This document shows positions 28,964 to 39,060 of a DNA stretch of 64,000 bases, in pieces (positions within the stretch are counted from its first letter, which is position 1; the number at the start of each line of letters is the position of its first letter). Origin of the DNA: Lysinibacillus agricola (GTDB lineage: Bacteria > Bacillota > Bacilli > Bacillales_A > Planococcaceae); assembly GCF_016638705.1 (NCBI RefSeq), contig NZ_CP067341.1:2669501-2733500 (forward strand), in the 5' to 3' direction. The notes below the pieces were generated by a model, which had not been told where the DNA came from, searched no databases, and saw nothing but the letters and a program-made list of their open reading frames with translations. The translations under genes were made by a program, and so were the position numbers.

Positions 28964-30541
28964 ATGGATACTTTAACTTTTCAGGCTTTTCTGTTCAATA
29001 GTATAAATAAATTTGATTACCAGCCGGCACTTACTTGTGTTGATACAGATGAAACTATTACTTACAAGGAATTACGAGCTAATGCTGAGGAGGTAGCGAG
29101 CCAGTTAATACGTCTTGGTGTACAAATTGGAAGGCATGTTGCGGTTTTGATTCCAAATAGTATTGAAAATGTCGTATATAATCTTGGTGTAAGTCGATGT
29201 GGGGCAACCGTCGTCCCATTAAATGATAAGCTCGGTGTTAGAGAGATCGAGTTTATCTTGAGAGATGCCGAGCCCGAAGTTGTTATTATGGCAACTCAGA
29301 AGCATGTAGAATCTGTCCTTAACTATCAAAAAGAGGCAGGTAAAAACAATGTAACAGTTATTGGTCTGCCAGGCTTTGGTGTTGAATACCCAGAAGAATT
29401 TTATTCTATTGATTTAGATGATAAAAAAGGTAGCGTTGCGTTCCCTGTTGCCTCATTAGAGGACTTAGCAATTATATCGTATACAGGTGGTACAACAGGG
29501 ACGCCAAAAGGGGTCATGCACTCTCAACAGGGGTTTGGGTCCTCACTCATGGCTTCATGTATGGAATATCCTTACGATGACCAAGAAAAGGTTTTGTTTT
29601 GTACACCTATTATTCATGCTGCAGGTGTGCTACTACAGAGGTCATTAGCATCTGGATGTCATGTGTATATCATGAAGGCATTTCATCCAGAAGTATTTAT
29701 GCAGATTGTACAAACAGAACGGATTACAAGCACCTTTGTGGTTCCAACTATTATTTACCGATTGATTGATGAGGCCAAGAAAAAAAGCTATGACGTGAGC
29801 TCATTGCGTAATATAAATTATGGTTCATCGCCTATTTCTTCAGAACGTCTGAAAGAAGCATTTGAAATCTTTGGTCCTATTTTTAGACAGCAGTATGGGA
29901 TGACTGAATGCAGTATTGTCATTGCGAGACTTACAAAAAGCGATCACCTCTTTGCTTATGAGAACAATCTTGAAGTGTTAAAAAGCTGCGGAAAACCGTG
30001 TATGCTCACTCAAATTCGTTTGGTTGACGCTAATGGGCGAGACGTGGAACCATTACAACCGGGAGAAATTGCTGTCAAAACCCCTTCTGTCTCCGTTGGG
30101 TATTACAAAAGACCAGACCTGACAGCAGAGGCATATCGTGATGGCTGGTTCTTTACGGGTGATATCGGAAAACTGGATGAACAAGGATATCTTCATATTG
30201 TCGAACGTAAAAAGGATTTGATCATTTCTGGCGGTTTCAATGTATACCCCGCTGAAGTAGAAAGGATCGTGAACCAGCACCCTAAGGTGGCAATGAGCGC
30301 TTGCATAGGCATACCGCATAACGATTGGGGTGAGGCGGTCTGTATATTTGCTGTGCTGCGTAAGGGTGAAACTTGTAAGAAGGAAGAATTAATCGAGTAT
30401 TGTAAAGAACGTACTTCTATTTATATGGTTCCAAAAGAGGTATTTTTTGAGACGTCATTACCGTTAACAATGGTAGGGAAGATTGATAAGAAAGAGCTAA
30501 GAAAACCTTTCTGGGAAGGAACAGCACGTTTGGTGAATTAG
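28964..30541 (+). CDS. AMP-forming acyl-CoA ligase (FadD/CaiC type)
   Basis: 525 aa ANL enzyme that adenylates a carboxylic acid and transfers it to CoA. P-loop YTGGTTGTPKGVMHSQ, motif YGMTECSIV, hinge GDIGKLDEQGYLHIVERKKD and the C-terminal catalytic lysine in MVGKIDKKELR are all present. Lies 113 bp after the dehydrogenase. Together they would activate and then desaturate an imported acid. Which acid cannot be read from the sequence. Confidence 0.93.
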   Translation: MDTLTFQAFLFNSINKFDYQPALTCVDTDETITYKELRANAEEVASQLIRLGVQIGRHVAVLIPNSIENVVYNLGVSRCGATVVPLNDKLGVREIEFILRDAEPEVVIMATQKHVESVLNYQKEAGKNNVTVIGLPGFGVEYPEEFYSIDLDDKKGSVAFPVASLEDLAIISYTGGTTGTPKGVMHSQQGFGSSLMASCMEYPYDDQEKVLFCTPIIHAAGVLLQRSLASGCHVYIMKAFHPEVFMQIVQTERITSTFVVPTIIYRLIDEAKKKSYDVSSLRNINYGSSPISSERLKEAFEIFGPIFRQQYGMTECSIVIARLTKSDHLFAYENNLEVLKSCGKPCMLTQIRLVDANGRDVEPLQPGEIAVKTPSVSVGYYKRPDLTAEAYRDGWFFTGDIGKLDEQGYLHIVERKKDLIISGGFNVYPAEVERIVNQHPKVAMSACIGIPHNDWGEAVCIFAVLRKGETCKKEELIEYCKERTSIYMVPKEVFFETSLPLTMVGKIDKKELRKPFWEGTARLVN

Positions 30542-30717
30542 AAAGATGCAATTAGATTTTTTACCATCAATTCGGTTGGTATTTTCAAATAAAAAATAAA
30601 AGTCCTAATAAATGGTGTTTTTGAAATTTGTTAAGTTAGGTTATGATTACGACCATTAAAGGAATACCGCAAAGGGTACGAATCATATAACGATACTTCA
30701 AAAAGGAGTGAATAAAA

Positions 30718-31953
30718 ATGCAAGTATATGCTGCTGATAAAAAGCGTAAATCCATTATAATCATTTTACTATTTATTGGGATGGTATTAAGTTACATTGA
30801 TAAAACATCAATGAACATAGCCATCATTCCAATTCAGAAAGCATTGGACCTTAACTCTTTTGAATCCGGTTTGGTTTTAAGTATCTTCTTTTTCAGCTAC
30901 GCTCTGATGCACCCAATAGGAGGGTGGCTTACCGATAAGTATGGTGCACGTAATGTGTTGGTCTTTTCCATCTTAGGATTTTCGCTCTTTACGGCACTTA
31001 CAAGTCTTGCCTGGTCATTTATTTCACTACTTTTAATTCGTTTCCTGTTTGGTATAGCGGAAGGCAGTGTCTTTCCTGCCAGTATGAAATCGATTTCTGA
31101 CAACTTTAGCGAAAATGAAAGAGGAAGGGCCAGTTCATTCTTTCTATCTGCACAAACGGCAGGTGGTGTCATAGGTTCCGTTGCAATAGGTTTTTTGTTG
31201 GTTTTCTTTGAGTGGAGATGGATGTTTGTAAGCATTGGGATTTTAGGAGTTTTTATAGCGTGGGCCAGTTGGATCTATTTGAAATCTCCAGAAGATAACC
31301 AAATAAATAATAAAGAACAAAATAAAAATAAGATTCCTTACAAAATGGTATTTAAAACCGATAATTTTTGGAATTTCTTCTTTACGAAATTTTTTTCTAA
31401 TATCGTGAATTGGGGGATGATTACCTGGATGCCGTCTTATTTGGTAAGTAAAGGTTTGGACTTGTTATCTGCAAGTGTCTTGATGGCCATCCCCTATGTT
31501 GCTTCCTTTATCATGTTTAATGTAAGCGGCTTGATTTTAGATAAGTATATGGCTGGAAGAGAAAAATACCTAGCAATCGGAGGATTACTATCTTCCAGTG
31601 TCTTTCTATTTTTGATGTTCAATGCAACGTCTGTCGCTCTTGGGATTGTTTATTTGACCTTTAATGCTATCTCAATCTCTTTTATCGGAACAGCATTATA
31701 CACAATGATTATTAAGTATTCAGGTAAGGAATTAACGGGGTCTGTGACAGGATTTGTTTCCTTTGGCGGACAGATTGCCGGGGGGATCTCACCAATGGTC
31801 ATTGGGTTTGTTCTTACTATTTTCAACGGATCTTATACGGCTGTTTTTTGGTTTTTAATCGCTGCTGCATTGGCAGGGGCAATTGCAGCACTAACGATTA
31901 GAAATAAAGGTAAAGAATCAAAAGAAGATGTGCTTATAGAGCCTTCTTTTTAA
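30718..31953 (+). CDS. MFS transporter, anion:cation symporter (ACS) family
   Basis: 411 aa with 12 predicted helices. The N-terminus LSYIDKTSMNIAIIPIQKAL and the loop GGWLTDKYGARNVL are typical of the ACS group, which imports organic acids such as hexuronates, phthalate and hydroxyphenylacetate. ATG follows AAAAAGGAGTG. A 176-bp gap separates it from the ligase, so it may have an extra promoter, and 16 bp separate it from the hydrolase. It probably takes up the substrate of the cluster. Confidence 0.92.
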   Translation: MQVYAADKKRKSIIIILLFIGMVLSYIDKTSMNIAIIPIQKALDLNSFESGLVLSIFFFSYALMHPIGGWLTDKYGARNVLVFSILGFSLFTALTSLAWSFISLLLIRFLFGIAEGSVFPASMKSISDNFSENERGRASSFFLSAQTAGGVIGSVAIGFLLVFFEWRWMFVSIGILGVFIAWASWIYLKSPEDNQINNKEQNKNKIPYKMVFKTDNFWNFFFTKFFSNIVNWGMITWMPSYLVSKGLDLLSASVLMAIPYVASFIMFNVSGLILDKYMAGREKYLAIGGLLSSSVFLFLMFNATSVALGIVYLTFNAISISFIGTALYTMIIKYSGKELTGSVTGFVSFGGQIAGGISPMVIGFVLTIFNGSYTAVFWFLIAAALAGAIAALTIRNKGKESKEDVLIEPSF

Positions 31954-31969
31954 TGAAGGAGAGATTGTC

Positions 31970-33151
31970 ATGCAGAACTTAACAAATAAAATGCAAGCTT
32001 TTTCCACAAATTCAGCAGATATCGTGACAAAGGATAATTGGCTTACTTCAATAAAAAATTTGCAAGGGTATTGTCATATCGGTGAATTGAGTCCTTGCCG
32101 TATTATCTGGAGAGGAAGCCAGAAGCCCTCCCTATTATCATACGCTAAAGATTCATTAGATCTGGAAAATATATACGTGAATAAGGATGAAAATGTGTTA
32201 TCGTATCTTGAAAGAACGAATACAGATGCTTTTTTAGTGTTGCATAAAGGAAAAGTTTTGTACGAAAACTATTTTAATGGCTATAAATCGTATCAGCCTC
32301 ATGCGTTGAACTCTGCTACAAAGTCATTTGTTGGATTGATTGTTAGTTTACTTGCTGATGAAGGGTTATTGAATTTAAATAAAAGGGCCTCCTTCTACAT
32401 TCCTGAATTAGAAGGAACAGGACTTGGTGATGGAACTGTTCAGCAATTGCTTGATATGCAAGTCCCTGTGAAATATATGGAAGCAAACACGCCAATGGGA
32501 ATAGGCCGTGGGACACCAATTTTTATTGCATCTGGCTCAATACCAAAACCTGATAACTATAATGGACCGGAAAACCTATACGAATTTATGATATCAAGCA
32601 AAAAAGATATACCACCTGGTACTGTATTTAAGTATGAAAATGGGCAAACAGAAACGTTGGGCTGGATTATCAAACGCTTAACAGGAAAAAATTTAGCAGA
32701 ATTAATTCAAGAATTGATATGGTCTAAATTGGGTGCAGAAGAAAATGCCTTGATGCACTTAGATCAAATCGGTACAGACATAGCCAGTGGTGGAATGCGG
32801 GCTACATTGCGAGACTTGGTACGTTTTGGGGATATGATGTGCAACGATGGTTACTATAATGGCCAACAAATTATTCCGGAGCATATAATTAGGGGAATTC
32901 AAAAGGGTGGGGACCCAAAATTTCTTGCGGGAAGTACTCATAATTATCTTTCAGGATTCTCCTATCATAATCAATGGTGGGTTAGCCATGATCGATATGG
33001 GGGATATTCAGCTCGAGGAAAGTTTGACCAGCGAATACACATTGCATCAAAAGCTGATACAGTCATTGTAAAATTATCTTCTTATCATTCGCCTAAATCA
33101 GAAGGAATAGATGTGTATAAAGCGATAATAGAGTATCTAGTAAAGCAATAA
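31970..33151 (+). CDS. Serine hydrolase of the beta-lactamase/NylB-EstB family
   Basis: 393 aa. SxxK motif at Ser115-Ala-Thr-Lys118 (NSATKSF) and Tyr222-Glu-Asn224 (KYENG); the third-motif region reads SARGKFDQR. There is no signal peptide, so it should be cytoplasmic, unlike penicillin-binding proteins. Relatives hydrolyse 6-aminohexanoate dimers or short esters. Placed 16 bp after the transporter, it likely cleaves an imported ester or amide to release the acid that the CoA ligase activates. Confidence 0.88.
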   Translation: MQNLTNKMQAFSTNSADIVTKDNWLTSIKNLQGYCHIGELSPCRIIWRGSQKPSLLSYAKDSLDLENIYVNKDENVLSYLERTNTDAFLVLHKGKVLYENYFNGYKSYQPHALNSATKSFVGLIVSLLADEGLLNLNKRASFYIPELEGTGLGDGTVQQLLDMQVPVKYMEANTPMGIGRGTPIFIASGSIPKPDNYNGPENLYEFMISSKKDIPPGTVFKYENGQTETLGWIIKRLTGKNLAELIQELIWSKLGAEENALMHLDQIGTDIASGGMRATLRDLVRFGDMMCNDGYYNGQQIIPEHIIRGIQKGGDPKFLAGSTHNYLSGFSYHNQWWVSHDRYGGYSARGKFDQRIHIASKADTVIVKLSSYHSPKSEGIDVYKAIIEYLVKQ

Positions 33152-33257
33152 CATCAGGGCTGCCCAGAAGAGCTTGAATTTTATAAAGGCACTACCTAAC
33201 AGTTACGTTCACAGAATACGAGACTTTCAAAAAAGGGATAGGGAAGGGTTACGGTTT

Positions 33258-33647
33258 ATGGAGGCATTAAATAACTGGAAAGAAGAAACAGGCGATAGTG
33301 TAAAATATGCACAGCAGCATTTAGCGAATGAAAGAACTTATTTAGCGTGGATACGGACTAGTATATCTATTGTCGGTGTAGGGTTTTTGACCACTTCTTT
33401 GCATTTTACGATTAAAATTAACGCGAATGAATATATTCATATCGTAGCGATATGCCTTGGCATCTTCGCCTGTTTCGTTGGTTTTATAATAGGAGGTTTG
33501 GCTACTTTTCAATATTCAAGGAAAAGGAAAGAAATCCAGGATGGTATATTTAATCCTTCAAATCGTTGTATTTTTATTACTTCGTCACTTTTCTCCATCT
33601 TAATTTTCATTATTTTTATGTATCTTTCTTTCTTATTATTTCTGTAA
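33258..33647 (+). CDS. DUF202 (YidH-type) membrane protein
   Basis: About 129 aa from ATG 33258, preceded by GGGAAGGG; the frame is open from TTG 33174. The DUF202 signature LANERTYLAWIRTSISI is followed by three hydrophobic helices. Small inner-membrane protein of unknown role. It is in the same direction as the catabolic cluster but may be independent. Confidence 0.82.
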   Translation: MEALNNWKEETGDSVKYAQQHLANERTYLAWIRTSISIVGVGFLTTSLHFTIKINANEYIHIVAICLGIFACFVGFIIGGLATFQYSRKRKEIQDGIFNPSNRCIFITSSLFSILIFIIFMYLSFLLFL

Positions 33648-33711
33648 TCTATAAATAGCTCGCAATTAATAAACATCAGTACGCTGACGCTAAAACAAAT
33701 TTTATCTTACT

Positions 33712-33752
33712 AAAAAACACGTATTTTGACTAAACCAAAATACGTGTTTTTT
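33712..33752. terminator. Bidirectional terminator
   Basis: AAAAAACACGTATTTTG / CAAAATACGTGTTTTTT, 17-bp near-perfect stem between convergent genes. Confidence 0.9.
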
Positions 33753-33778
33753 AGTATGCTATTGATGAAGGAATTGCT

Positions 33779-34300
33779 CTAATTTTCCCAATGCTCAGTG
33801 ATGAACTGATCTCGACCTGAAAGCGCTCGGTCCTTCTGATAATGCTCCGACTCTTTTTGATAATAGTCCTGATGATAATCTTCTGCAGGGTAGAAGTGCT
33901 TGGCATCGCGAATTGTGGTTACAATAGGTTTATCAAAGCGACCACTTTTCGCAAGCTTCTCCTTGGAAGCTTCTGCAATTCGCTTTTGCTCTTCTGAATA
34001 GGTGAAAATAGCCGTCGTGTATGATTCACCACGGTCATGGAATTGGCCATAGGCATCCGTTGGGTCGATTTGCATCCAGTAGATATCAAGGAGCTGCTCA
34101 TAACTAAAAACGCTAGGATCGAATTCAATTTCGACTACTTCTAAATGGCCAGAAGTACCTTTTTTTACATCTTCATAAGTAGGGTTTTCTAAATGGCCAC
34201 CCATGTAGCCCGAAGTGACCTTATGTATACCATCCCATTCAACAAATGGCTTTACCATACACCAAAAACAACCGCCAGCAAATGAAGCTTTCTCAATCAT
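33779..34300 (-). CDS. msrA: Peptide methionine sulfoxide reductase A
   Basis: 173 aa; reduces methionine-S-sulfoxide in proteins using thioredoxin. The catalytic GGCFWC motif is at the N-terminus and the conserved [16 protein letters not shown] region follows. No MsrB domain is fused. ATG 34300 is chosen because it lies nine bases from AAAGG; the ATG at 34309 abuts the site. Solitary gene. Confidence 0.96.
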   Translation of the reverse strand: MIEKASFAGGCFWCMVKPFVEWDGIHKVTSGYMGGHLENPTYEDVKKGTSGHLEVVEIEFDPSVFSYEQLLDIYWMQIDPTDAYGQFHDRGESYTTAIFTYSEEQKRIAEASKEKLAKSGRFDKPIVTTIRDAKHFYPAEDYHQDYYQKESEHYQKDRALSGRDQFITEHWEN

Positions 34301-34475
34301 GTTCATCATCCTTTCTTTCGTGAAAATATTATAGCATTATTTTGTTCATTACTGGCAAATAGGGTGTAAAATAACTAATAAATAGATATTGAGAGGATTC
34401 GTAACATAATATAAAATGAAACTTTCCTTAAGATGAATCGTTAAATTAACTATAAAAAATAGAGGAGTTATTATT

Positions 34476-35426
34476 ATGGAAGAGCAAGAATATTCAAGAC
34501 GCTCACAACGTCCCCCAAAACGCCGATTGCGTAAAGGGAGAGCATTGTTCACATTGTTATTACTTTTTGTCATTGTTATTGTGGGTTATTCCGTTATGCA
34601 ATATCGAAGTGGGCTAGAATTGGCAAACGATACAAAGGTAGCCCAGGAGGATTTCAGTGGCGATACAGTAAAAGATGATGTTGAAAACTATTTATTATTA
34701 GGAGTCGATACTCGTGGTGAAGAAAAATCACGTACAGATACAATGATGGTATTATCTTGGAATAAGAAAACAAATGATATTAAACTCGTCTCCTTCATGC
34801 GAGATATTTATGCGGAAATTCCAGGTTACCAATCCTATAAGCTTAATACGGCTTACTATTTAGACGGTGTTCAATTATTAAAGGAAACGATCAGCAATAT
34901 GTTTGGTCTTCCAATTCATCATTATGCTATTATCGATTTTAAAAATTTCGAATCACTTGTAGATATTTTAGCGCCAAATGGAGTTGAAATCGATGTAGAA
35001 AAGGATATGTCCGAAAATATTGGCGTTTCATTGAAGCAAGGTGTGCATAACTTAAACGGTAAAGAATTACTTGGCTATGCTCGATTCCGCCACGATGCTG
35101 AAGGGGATTTTGGTCGGGTAGCACGTCAGCAAAAAGTTATCGAAGCATTAAAGAATGAAATTTTAGCGCCTCAAAATATGTTGAACTTACCAAAATTCGT
35201 TGGTGCAGCACAAGGCTATGTAACAACAGACTATTCATCTGCAGGAGAAATTCAGCAAGTGCTTAAAATGGTGTCAAAAGGTAAAGTCAAAATAGAAAAA
35301 GCAACTATACCAATTGAAGGCAGTTATAGTTTCAAAAACTTTAGTCATGCTGGCGATTCAATTGTTATTGATGTAGAGAAAAACAAAGCATTTTTACGTG
35401 ATTTTTTAGGCATTTCCTTGGAGTGA
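34476..35426 (+). CDS. LytR-CpsA-Psr (LCP) family wall-polymer ligase
   Basis: 316 aa. Short Arg-rich cytoplasmic tail, one membrane helix (ALFTLLLLFVIVIVGYSVM) and an extracellular LCP domain. Conserved elements: GVDTRGEEKSRTDTMMVLSW, SFMRDIYAEIPG and YARFRHDAEGDFGRVARQQ, with the arginines and aspartates that bind polyprenyl pyrophosphate. Transfers teichoic acid or other anionic polymers to peptidoglycan. GAGGAG precedes the ATG. It may share a transcript with the permease 64 bp downstream. Confidence 0.94.
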   Translation: MEEQEYSRRSQRPPKRRLRKGRALFTLLLLFVIVIVGYSVMQYRSGLELANDTKVAQEDFSGDTVKDDVENYLLLGVDTRGEEKSRTDTMMVLSWNKKTNDIKLVSFMRDIYAEIPGYQSYKLNTAYYLDGVQLLKETISNMFGLPIHHYAIIDFKNFESLVDILAPNGVEIDVEKDMSENIGVSLKQGVHNLNGKELLGYARFRHDAEGDFGRVARQQKVIEALKNEILAPQNMLNLPKFVGAAQGYVTTDYSSAGEIQQVLKMVSKGKVKIEKATIPIEGSYSFKNFSHAGDSIVIDVEKNKAFLRDFLGISLE

Positions 35427-35490
35427 TGTTTCGCAAAATCCAACTTTATCCTGTAATATAAAGGTATAGGATTTGTATTGGAGTGAGTAT

Positions 35491-36690
35491 ATGGAAAAAG
35501 AAAGACCAAAAGAGCGGTCGAATTTCTTTTCAACGAAATTTATTCGCTTTTTAGGTGGTAAAAATTTATTTTTTATACTGCTTATTTTATTATTATCGGC
35601 ATGCGTTATTTTCATGTTTCAAAAAGTTTCCTTTATATTTACCCCGCTAAAAGTTTTATTTGAGGTGGTTATTCTACCTGGGGTACTTGCCATTATCGGG
35701 TATTATTTATTACGCCCATTATTAGGGCTTTTAGAAAGATGGCGTATCCCAAGAGTTTGGGGTATTTTTCTTCTATATATCGCTGTAATTGGCATAATAA
35801 CGTTATTAGTAGTACTTGTCTATCCATTTTTACGTGATCAATTCACTAATTTAGCGCAGGAATTTCCAGGATACTTTATGGCGCTAACACAAAATGTTGT
35901 CGATTACTTAAACAATTCACGCTTCAATGAGTATTTGGATAAAATAGGCTTTAACTATGACGAGGTTGTCAAGAATTTTACAACGGATATGTTTGAAACG
36001 GTAAAAGATACGGCTACGAATTTAGCACAAGGTGTGGCATCCGGTATTACTGGCTTCCTTTCTACCTTAACAGGAATTGTTCTATCATTAGTGACAGTGC
36101 CATTTATTTTATTTTACTTACTTAAAGATGGTAAAAAACTACCGAGCTTTATTTTAAAAATGTGCCCGCCACGCATGCGTAAAGAAGTGCATGCAATTTT
36201 GCACGATATGGACAAGCAAATTAGTTCTTACATACAGGGGCAAATTTTAGTGTCAATGTGTATCGGTGCTATGGTGACAATCGGATTTTTAATTATCGGT
36301 ATGAAATATGCCTTATTGCTTGGGTTCCTTGCGATGATTACGAGTGTGGTTCCTTACTTAGGGCCGGTTATTGCGATTACACCAGCTGTCATTATCGCTC
36401 TTGTTACATCACCGTTTATGCTTATTAAGCTAGCCATTGTATGGACGGTAGTACAGCTGATTGAAGGGAAATTCATTTCTCCTCAAATTATGGGTAAATC
36501 ACTTAGTATCCATCCAATTACAATAATTTTCGTTTTATTAACGGCTGGTTCTTTATTTGGCGTACCTGGTGTTATTTTAGGGATTCCAGGCTATGCTATC
36601 TTAAAAGTGCTTGTGACACATTTATTTAATCTATTCAAACAGCGTTATAATCGATATGAGGATGAAGATCATCAAAAATATGAAGTGTAA
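35491..36690 (+). CDS. AI-2E family transporter (YueF/YdbI-like permease)
   Basis: 399 aa from ATG 35491, seven bases after GGAG; the frame opens at 35473. About eight hydrophobic segments, with the family's C-terminal IEGKFISPQIMGKSLSIHP and GSLFGVPGVILGIPG regions. Family members include AI-2 exporters and Na+/H+ antiporters, so the substrate is open. Confidence 0.9.
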   Translation: MEKERPKERSNFFSTKFIRFLGGKNLFFILLILLLSACVIFMFQKVSFIFTPLKVLFEVVILPGVLAIIGYYLLRPLLGLLERWRIPRVWGIFLLYIAVIGIITLLVVLVYPFLRDQFTNLAQEFPGYFMALTQNVVDYLNNSRFNEYLDKIGFNYDEVVKNFTTDMFETVKDTATNLAQGVASGITGFLSTLTGIVLSLVTVPFILFYLLKDGKKLPSFILKMCPPRMRKEVHAILHDMDKQISSYIQGQILVSMCIGAMVTIGFLIIGMKYALLLGFLAMITSVVPYLGPVIAITPAVIIALVTSPFMLIKLAIVWTVVQLIEGKFISPQIMGKSLSIHPITIIFVLLTAGSLFGVPGVILGIPGYAILKVLVTHLFNLFKQRYNRYEDEDHQKYEV

Positions 36691-36696
36691 GAAGAG

Positions 36697-36732
36697 ACAG
36701 CTATTGCGAAAGTGCAGTAGCTGTTTTTTCAT
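36697..36732 (+). terminator. Terminator after the AI-2E gene
   Basis: ACAGCTA / TAGCTGT stem followed by six T. Confidence 0.8.
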
Positions 36733-36750
36733 AGGGCTATTTTTAACTTA

Positions 36751-36861
36751 AAGTTGAAGCAACGTAAAATCAAAGCTAAAAAGCATGGAATTAGTAAGCA
36801 CGAAGTCTACGTATTTGTTGCAAGAGATAGAACGGTGTCTTCAGTTTTAAGGTCGTGGTGA
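36751..36861 (+). pseudogene. Fragment of an IS1595-type (ISXO2-like) transposase
   Basis: The open stretch KLKQRKIKAKKHGISKHEVY followed by VFVARDRT resembles the conserved RGISxxxVxVxxARDR region of ISXO2-like transposases. Only about 36 codons remain, ending in a stop, with no ends recognisable. Confidence 0.6.
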
Positions 36862-36886
36862 TCGATTATAATAAAGATTGATAAAA

Positions 36887-36924
36887 ATCATCTCTTTAGT
36901 TATTCTTTGAGATGATTTTTTTAT
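36887..36924 (+). terminator. Hairpin terminator
   Basis: AAATCATCTC / GAGATGATTT stem followed by T-run, between the IS1595 fragment and the next gene. Confidence 0.7.
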
Positions 36925-36983
36925 TGGACATTTATGTTAATATCGCTATGAAGATCTATAATATTATTTGTAAAGATGGTGAA

Positions 36984-37220
36984 ATGATGGAACAATTGCT
37001 AAAGGAAATGTTGTCTCCGAGCAATCAATATAAAGTTCAAATTATTAAACGTAAGGATGGTCTTTATACTACAGAAGTATATATGTGGCAAGAAGACAGC
37101 GGATATGAGTATTGGAGTCCTATTAAAAAAGGATTGACTTTGATTGAGACGGAGGAAAGTGCAGTGATATTGGCCATTGAACATTTAAGAGAATACTCTG
37201 GTGAAATTATCAATCTTTAG
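36984..37220 (+). CDS. Hypothetical protein, about 78 aa
   Basis: Starts at ATG 36984 or 36987 (AAGATGGTG upstream) and reads MMEQLLKEMLSPSNQYKVQI.., with VYMWQEDSGYEYWSPIKKGL in the middle. Soluble and mildly acidic. No family recognised. The earlier ATG at 36912 sits inside a terminator hairpin and is unlikely. Confidence 0.55.
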   Translation: MMEQLLKEMLSPSNQYKVQIIKRKDGLYTTEVYMWQEDSGYEYWSPIKKGLTLIETEESAVILAIEHLREYSGEIINL

Positions 37221-37299
37221 TTACTTTACTAATGGGTGCGTTTCTAAAACAAGTGAAGACGTAACGGTGCAGTTATTTGAAGAAAGGTATTAAATTATA

Positions 37300-37630
37300 A
37301 GGAGTGATGATTGGGTAGATTTGGTATTTATTCGTCCCGGTCAAGGAGAACATGCATTATATATACCAAAAGTTTACAGATAAAGATGAACAACTTGTTA
37401 AATTATCGAACGAAAACGGTCAAGAAGGTATTTGATAAACGAAAGAAATCAATCCGTATACTGCCTTTAAATGTAAAGAATATAGTGGCTTACTCATTCA
37501 TGATCGTGACGAGGCAACAATGCTTCAATTTTTCTCATTAGTTGATTTACCAAAAAACATTAGTCCACCTGATAAACCGATACTTGAAGATTACATAGTA
37601 AGCTATAGCAAAAACCCTTCCAACAAGTAA
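37300..37630 (+). pseudogene. Broken gene, unknown soluble protein
   Basis: AAGGAGTG is followed by overlapping open pieces: DDWVDLVFIRPGQGEHALYI, then FTDKDEQLVKLSNENGQEGI and, after two stops, NPYTAFKCKEYSGLLIHDRD followed by a tail ending in VSYSKNPSNK. Read together they look like one protein of about 105 aa with a frameshift near 37375 and damage near 37432. No family recognised. Confidence 0.55.
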
Positions 37631-37650
37631 GTTAGAAGGGTCTTCATTTT
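37615..37650 (+). terminator. Terminator
   Basis: ACCCTTC / GAAGGGT stem followed by CTTCATTTTG; lies between convergent units. Confidence 0.6.
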
Positions 37651-37660
37651 GTTTACATGA

Positions 37661-38836
37661 TTAATTTTTTGGCGTTACTTGCACTTGTGCTAAGCGGTCA
37701 ATAGCTTCCTGTAACAATTCTTTTGGTTGAACTAACGCTAAACGTAAATAACCTTGTCCAGCCGAGCCAAATACTGTACCAGGAACTGTCACAATGCCAG
37801 CCTGTTCAATTAGTTTAAAGGCTAGATCTGTACAGTCAATATCGTACGGATATTTTGCCCATACGAACATGCCACCATTTGAAGGGGCTGCATCCCATCC
37901 TAATTCACGTAAGCCGTTCATTAGTGTTTTATGGCGTTCTGAGAATGTTTCACGTAGGCTTGCTGTAATTTCCTCTGCGTTATCAAGTGCTACGACCGCA
38001 GCATCTTGAATTGGCTCGAAAATACCGAAATCTAAATTTGATTTTAATTGCTTTAATATTGTAATCATCTCTGCGTTGCCCGCAATATAAGCGATACGTG
38101 TTCCAGCAAGGCTAAAGCTTTTCGATAAGGAGTTAATTTCCATACCAACTTCTTTTGCTCCAGGAGCGGCTAAGAAGCTAATTGGGCCATCACCTGTAAA
38201 GTAGAACTCAGAGTAAGCCGCATCATGTAGAACGATGATGTTGTATTTTTTAGCAAAGGCAATGACTTTTTCAAAATAGGCTAATGAAGGCATTGCTGGT
38301 ACTGGATTACCTGGTAAGTTTAAAATCAGTAGCTTTGCTTTTTGAGCAATTTCTTCAGGCACAGCATCTAAATCTGGTAAATAGTCGTTGTCAGCTGTTT
38401 GTGGCATGTAGTAAGGCGTTGCGCCTGCTAGATGAATCCCTGCATCATAGGCAACGTAAGCTGGGTTTGTGGATAAGACGATATCTCCGGGGTCACAAAA
38501 GGCAATTGGTAAATGCACTAAGCCCTCTTGAGAGCCAATCGTTTGAATGATTTCAGAAGCGGGATCTAAATCTACATTGCTACGACGTTTATAATAGCGG
38601 CTAACAGCTTCATAAAAACGTTGTGTGCCCGTTAAAGTATAGCCATAGGATTCTGCTAAACCCGCTCTATAGGATAAATGCTCGCGAATTTTAGCGTGGG
38701 GGGGAAGGTCTGGACTACCTAAGCTTAGGTCGATCATTGTCATCCCTTTAGCTTGCTGTTGTTTGGCAAAAGTTTTTAAATCTCCGAAAATTGCTGGTGT
38801 AAATAATGACATTTTTTTAGATGGTACGATTTTCAA
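37661..38836 (-). CDS. PLP-dependent class I/II aminotransferase (DapL/PatA-like)
   Basis: 391 aa fold-type I aminotransferase. The Schiff-base lysine is Lys239 (SLSKSFSLAG), with Tyr/Asp cofactor contacts in IVLHDAAYSE and ILNLPGNPVP, and the C-terminal substrate arginine in GQGYLRLALV. The closest by eye are LL-diaminopimelate or aromatic aminotransferases of Bacilli; the substrate is not certain. TTG start nine bases after GGAG. Confidence 0.88.
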   Translation of the reverse strand: MKIVPSKKMSLFTPAIFGDLKTFAKQQQAKGMTMIDLSLGSPDLPPHAKIREHLSYRAGLAESYGYTLTGTQRFYEAVSRYYKRRSNVDLDPASEIIQTIGSQEGLVHLPIAFCDPGDIVLSTNPAYVAYDAGIHLAGATPYYMPQTADNDYLPDLDAVPEEIAQKAKLLILNLPGNPVPAMPSLAYFEKVIAFAKKYNIIVLHDAAYSEFYFTGDGPISFLAAPGAKEVGMEINSLSKSFSLAGTRIAYIAGNAEMITILKQLKSNLDFGIFEPIQDAAVVALDNAEEITASLRETFSERHKTLMNGLRELGWDAAPSNGGMFVWAKYPYDIDCTDLAFKLIEQAGIVTVPGTVFGSAGQGYLRLALVQPKELLQEAIDRLAQVQVTPKN

Positions 38837-39060
38837 ACGAGTACACTCCTTATAGTTGTATAACAGAATAGTAGTTCACATTTTATCATACTAAAACACA
38901 TAAAGGGAAAGTTATTCTGAAAAAAGAATATATTTCAATAATGGAGAAGATGTGTGCGTAGACTAGCGGAAATGTTTTAGCTAATGATGGAAATAATAAT
39001 TTTGACGGAAAATAAGTAGCATTTCTGCTATCATAATAAAATGGAAGGGGGCTGATAGGA

